Shown: positions 1 to 11,082 of the stretch, in pieces
Numbering within the stretch: the stretch's first letter is position 1
Layout: each line of letters begins with the position of its first letter
Assembly (NCBI RefSeq): GCF_002811955.1
Contig: NZ_NPEF01000135.1
Location: 1 to 11,082 of the forward strand
Length of the DNA stretch: 11,082 nucleotides
Source: Leptospira ellisii
Lineage (GTDB): Bacteria > Spirochaetota > Leptospiria > Leptospirales > Leptospiraceae
Reading direction: 5' to 3'
Notes under the pieces: generated by a model
The model's database searches: none
Seen by the model: only the letters and a program-made list of their open reading frames with translations
What the model was told of the DNA's origin: nothing
Made by a program: the position numbers and the translations under genes

Positions 1-2
1 TT

Positions 3-239
3 GCGAACGGATTCGTTTATTTAGGATCGGGGATTTTACTGATCACCTACGACGATACCTGCAACAAAAGACTCGAGAGCGGGGCCTGTTGGACGTTGGC
101 CTCGATGACGTTTCGAGAGGAGATCGTGACTGCGGTTTATTTGTTTTCCTCGCTCGCCATCGTTTGTTTTTCCCTGGGAGCGGGTTATTTTTGCGTTCGT
201 TTTTTGTTTCGCCGCTTTTCGCAAAACGACCGAGTTTGA
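3..239 (+). CDS. C-terminal part of a small membrane protein, 5' end outside window (possibly a pseudogene)
   Basis: An open frame enters from the left edge and stops at TGA 237-239, giving 78 visible residues. It shows a hydrophobic stretch at the very start (FVYLGSGILLITY), a short loop with two cysteines (TCNKRLESGAC), an internal methionine at base 108, and a second strong membrane segment (about 20 residues, AVYLFSSLAIVCFSLGAGYF) followed by Arg-rich residues (RFLFRRF), as expected for a cytoplasmic edge under the positive-inside rule. I do not recognise the family. Just beyond the stop, another frame continues with coding-like sequence, so this may be the front part of a longer membrane protein broken by a frameshift near 235. 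The alternative is a genuine short C-terminus. Membrane character is seen directly; function is unknown. Confidence 0.45.
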   Translation, partial: ANGFVYLGSGILLITYDDTCNKRLESGACWTLASMTFREEIVTAVYLFSSLAIVCFSLGAGYFCVRFLFRRFSQNDRV

Positions 240-1401
<1,162 letters not shown>

Positions 1402-1413
1402 CCTTTGAGTCCG

Positions 1414-1421
1414 GGAAGGAG
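1414..1421 (+). promoter_or_regulatory. Shine-Dalgarno sequence that fixes the TTG start of the RodZ-like gene
   Basis: GGAAGGAG lies 7 bases before the TTG at 1429. The frame also has an earlier TTG at 1405, but that one sits 3 bases after the lolA stop and has no purine-rich site in front. The 1429 start also begins the protein directly at the conserved HTH ([14 protein letters not shown]), as RodZ homologues do. Confidence 0.75.
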
Positions 1422-1428
1422 CGAAACA

Positions 1429-3866
<2,438 letters not shown>

Positions 3867-3870
<4 letters not shown>

Positions 3871-4587
3871 ACAAATCTATTTTCAATATTCCTAATATTC
3901 TTACCATGCTCCGCGTCGCAGCGGTTCCCTTTTTCGTATGGTTCCTTTTTCAGAAGGAATTGGAATATCACATCGCGGCTTTGGTCCTTTTCTCCGCCGC
4001 TTCCCTCACCGATTTGATCGACGGTTATCTAGCTAGAAAGTGGAATCAGGAGACCGAATTCGGAAAGTTTTTGGATCCTCTCGCGGACAAGATCATCGTC
4101 ACCGGCTGTTTTATCACCTTCATCTTTCTGCAGGAGCAGATCGAATTCTGGATGGTTTGTCTGATCATCGCAAGGGATATGCTCATCACTTCCCTGCGTT
4201 ATCTCGCCATACGTCAAGGTCAGTCGATCCGTACGACCATGCTCGGAAAGGTGAAGACAGTGTTTCAGATGGGTGCGATCGTTCTCATTCTCGTTTTTTT
4301 CATTTTGGTTTCCAGTAAAAAGCGGATTCTTATCAACGAGGCCTATGCTTTGGGCAAGGCGAACGGTCTCACCGTGTTCGAAATCGCGACGGGAAACGCG
4401 GTCTACTTTTTCCAAAACCTGAACAAAAACACGGGGATCGGGGACGTAATTTTCGGTCTCGGAGCCTTCGTTCCGTACTGGGGAATGCTCGTCACTACGG
4501 CCATCACGGTGATCTCCGGAATCCGTTATCTCGTTACCAACAACAAGGTGTTGTACCCTTCCAATCTCAAAAGGATGTTTCAGAAAA

Positions 4588-4613
<26 letters not shown>
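3867..4613 (+). CDS. pgsA: CDP-alcohol phosphatidyltransferase, probably phosphatidylglycerophosphate synthase PgsA
   Basis: This integral membrane enzyme probably condenses CDP-diacylglycerol with glycerol-3-phosphate, the committed step to phosphatidylglycerol and cardiolipin. The signature D-x2-D-G-x2-A-R-x8-G-x3-D-x3-D is complete: Asp49, Asp52-Gly53, Ala56-Arg57, Gly66, Asp70, Asp74. The start NIPNILTMLRVAAVPFFVWFLF is typical of PgsA, and several membrane segments follow. At 248 residues it is longer than the usual 180-200. The extra length lies between the central helices and the last one (around residues 150-210, including KANGLTVFEIATGNAVYFF and a NLNKNTG loop). ATG 3867 overlaps the rimO stop as ATGA; a GTG at 3855 in the same frame is possible but less attractive. 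The substrate cannot be proven from sequence; phosphatidylserine or cardiolipin-type members of the same superfamily are alternatives. Confidence 0.85.
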
Positions 4614-5599
<986 letters not shown>

Positions 5600-5641
5600 C
5601 GGGAAAAATACTGGTTAGAAATCCGATATAAAGAATAAGAC

Positions 5642-5645
5642 AGGA
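5642..5645 (+). promoter_or_regulatory. Ribosome-binding site of yajC in the only clear internal intergenic gap
   Basis: AGGA lies 8 bases before the ATG at 5654. The gap 5599-5653 is AT-rich and holds TATAAA at 5627-5632, a possible -10 element, but no matching -35 hexamer is present at the right distance. A separate promoter for the yajC-sec part of the block is therefore possible but not shown. No hairpin terminator is seen after trpD. Confidence 0.5.
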
Positions 5646-5653
5646 AATAAACC

Positions 5654-8695
<3,042 letters not shown>

Positions 8696-8697
8696 GA

Positions 8698-9638
<941 letters not shown>

Positions 9639-9639
<1 letters not shown>

Positions 9640-10892
9640 TGTCTCTCCTCCCGGAAGTTTTTCGGGAGGAATTGTGCAGACTGGCCTTTTTATCCATGGG
9701 GGAAAGTTCCCCCAATCCTCCCGTAGCCTGCATTCTCACCGATCCGGATAATTCGCGGATACTCGCCAAAGGAAGAACCTCTCCCGCAGGAGGTGCACAC
9801 GCCGAAAGAAACGCGTATTCCGTTTTTTCCGAAAGGGGAAATGCGGAACCGCATAACGTATGGGTCACGTTGGAACCTTGTTCCCATCACGGAAAAACCC
9901 CGCCTTGTATCGATCTGATTTTGAAATACAAACCCGCAGCCTTGTATTACGGATGGAAGGATCCGAATCCTCTGGTGCGGGAAAACGACGGTTTGGAACT
10001 TTGCCGCGAAGCCGGAATCGACGTGATCCCGGATCCGGACTTGGAGGCGATCGCTTCGAAAACCCTGTTCGGATTCGCTTCGCGTTTTGAAAAAAAGAAA
10101 CCGGCGATGATCCTTAAAACCGCAATTTCCAAAGAAGGTCATTTTTCTCCCCGGGATAAGTCCAGATTTTCCCTTTCCGGCAAAATCTCCAATCACCTAA
10201 CGTCGATTTTGCGGGCAAAGTGCGACGCGGTTCTCGTGGGTCCGGGAACTCTTTTGCGGGACAAACCCGGTTTGGAATTCAGGACCTCGTCTTTACTTTC
10301 GGAATTCCCCGGGTTTACGAATGCGACCGGAGGCGAGGATTCCGCGATCGAAAACGGAGTATACGGCTTTTTGGAGGATCTTTTCCGATTCGGGACGGAT
10401 CCCAAATCGATATCGGTTCATCGGGATTCGCCCGAAAGATATCAGCCGTATCGTGTTTTTATTATATTCGAAGAATCAAATATATCCGGAGGGTGGATCG
10501 AAAAACAGGAGTCGATCGAGAAGGTTTTCGGATCCAAACGCTGCGTTTTTTTCCTCAAAAAGGACGCCGTGTTCGAAAAGGAAACGCTTCGTAAACTCTC
10601 GGGTTTGAGTCGTTTCGAACCCTTTTTATTCGTAGGCTCCGATCCGGCCGAAGAATGTCTGTCCGTCCTCGCTTCGATCGGAGTCAATCTTCTTCTTGTG
10701 GAAGGGGGAAATCTGATTTACGAAACTTTCTCCGCGCGAGCGGATGGAGACGATATCATTCTTAAAATCCAAACCCCGGTTTCCATTCCGGACGGAATTT
10801 TGCCCGCGTTAAAAACGGATTCGAAATTCAGATTCTGGAAACGGGATGCGGGAGAAGACGTCTGGGAGGCGTATCGATGTTCACAGGATTAG
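9639..10892 (+). CDS. ribD: Bifunctional riboflavin deaminase/reductase RibD with an enlarged reductase domain
   Basis: RibD carries out the second and third steps of riboflavin synthesis from GTP: deamination of the pyrimidine, then NADPH-dependent reduction of its ribosyl side chain. The N-terminal deaminase domain (about 1-145) has [11 protein letters not shown], the zinc/catalytic HAE at His54-Glu56, and [11 protein letters not shown] with Cys81 and Cys90. The reductase domain shows [36 protein letters not shown] and [17 protein letters not shown]. At 417 residues it is about 50 longer than usual; the extra part lies at about 216-269, between LEFR and QPYRVFII, and looks polar and poorly conserved. 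ATG 9639 overlaps the secF stop, with AAGAAGGG at 9621-9628 ahead. It overlaps the next riboflavin gene by 16 bases, so the two are coupled. Confidence 0.92.
10864..10869 (+). promoter_or_regulatory. Shine-Dalgarno sequence of riboflavin synthase inside ribD
   Basis: GGGAGG lies 7 bases before ATG 10877, within the last codons of ribD, supporting the overlapping start of the next gene. Confidence 0.7.
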
Positions 10893-11082
10893 TGGAGGCA
10901 AAAGGAACTGTTCGGGAGATTTTGGAGACGAACGACGGCCGGGACTTTCTCGTGGAAACTTCTTGGACGGATCCGGACATCAAACTCGGTGATTCGATCT
11001 CGGTGAACGGATGTTGTCAAACCGTAACCGAATTCATTTCACAAGGAAACCGGTTCCGTCCACATGCCCGCTTACGATATGT
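10877..11082 (+). CDS. ribE: Riboflavin synthase alpha chain, N-terminal part (cut by window end)
   Basis: The first 68 codons match riboflavin synthase, which converts two 6,7-dimethyl-8-ribityllumazine molecules to riboflavin. Family features seen: the start [12 protein letters not shown] (family MFTGIIE..G.V) and [18 protein letters not shown] (family LGDSIAVNGVCLTVT), which belong to the first of two lumazine-binding barrels. It overlaps ribD by 16 bases in another frame and has a good GGGAGG site. The final visible residues, after GNRF, do not follow the family pattern clearly, and a neighbouring frame reads VHMPAYDM, so the last 25 bases deserve a check. The second barrel lies outside the window. 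Confidence 0.9.
   Translation, partial: MFTGLVEAKGTVREILETNDGRDFLVETSWTDPDIKLGDSISVNGCCQTVTEFISQGNRFRPHARLRY

Noticed and set aside
108..239. Independent small gene starting at ATG 108
   Set aside because: The frame is open upstream to the window edge with a further hydrophobic segment and no ribosome site before 108, so it is more likely internal to a longer protein.
1405..1428. TTG at 1405 as start of the RodZ-like gene
   Set aside because: It lies three bases after the lolA stop without a ribosome site; TTG 1429 has GGAAGGAG 7 bases upstream and begins at the conserved HTH.

Overview
The window reads as chromosomal housekeeping DNA from a spirochaete, most likely a Leptospira species. 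This rests on the style of the proteins (a RodZ-like HTH protein next to a LolA-type carrier, a split SecD/SecF pair with a large SecD, a long PgsA), on moderate-GC codon use, and on my recollection of similar Leptospira gene order. No database search was run. All convincing genes lie on the + strand and form one tight block from 691 to the right edge, with most junctions overlapping or separated by only a few bases.

Layout. 1-239: the open 3' end of a small membrane protein. 240-690: about 450 bp with no intact gene but coding-like fragments in shifting frames, possibly the decayed rest of the same membrane protein. 691-1401: LolA-type lipoprotein carrier. 1429-2544: RodZ-like membrane HTH protein. 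2551-3870: RimO, the ribosomal protein S12 methylthiotransferase. 3867-4613: PgsA-type CDP-alcohol phosphatidyltransferase. 4588-5598: TrpD. After the only clear internal gap (55 bp) come YajC (5654-5983), an unrecognised signal-peptide and Lys/Ser/Asn-rich membrane protein (5980-6756), SecD (6767-8695) and SecF (8698-9639). RibD (9639-10892) and the 5' end of riboflavin synthase (10877-right edge) follow directly.

How the genes fit together. The left half supports the envelope: lipoprotein carriage, cell-shape scaffold and acidic phospholipid synthesis. The middle is the Sec accessory module YajC-X-SecD-SecF, which helps pull proteins across the inner membrane. RimO and TrpD are metabolic or translation genes embedded in the same transcription unit. 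The right end starts a riboflavin operon. Several starts are non-ATG (TTG) but have good Shine-Dalgarno sequences; several junctions are ATGA or TGATG overlaps that suggest translational coupling.

I found no CRISPR array, tRNA, rRNA, insertion sequence or obvious novel system. The most interesting items are the unnamed protein between yajC and secD, and the possible frameshifted remnant upstream of lolA.
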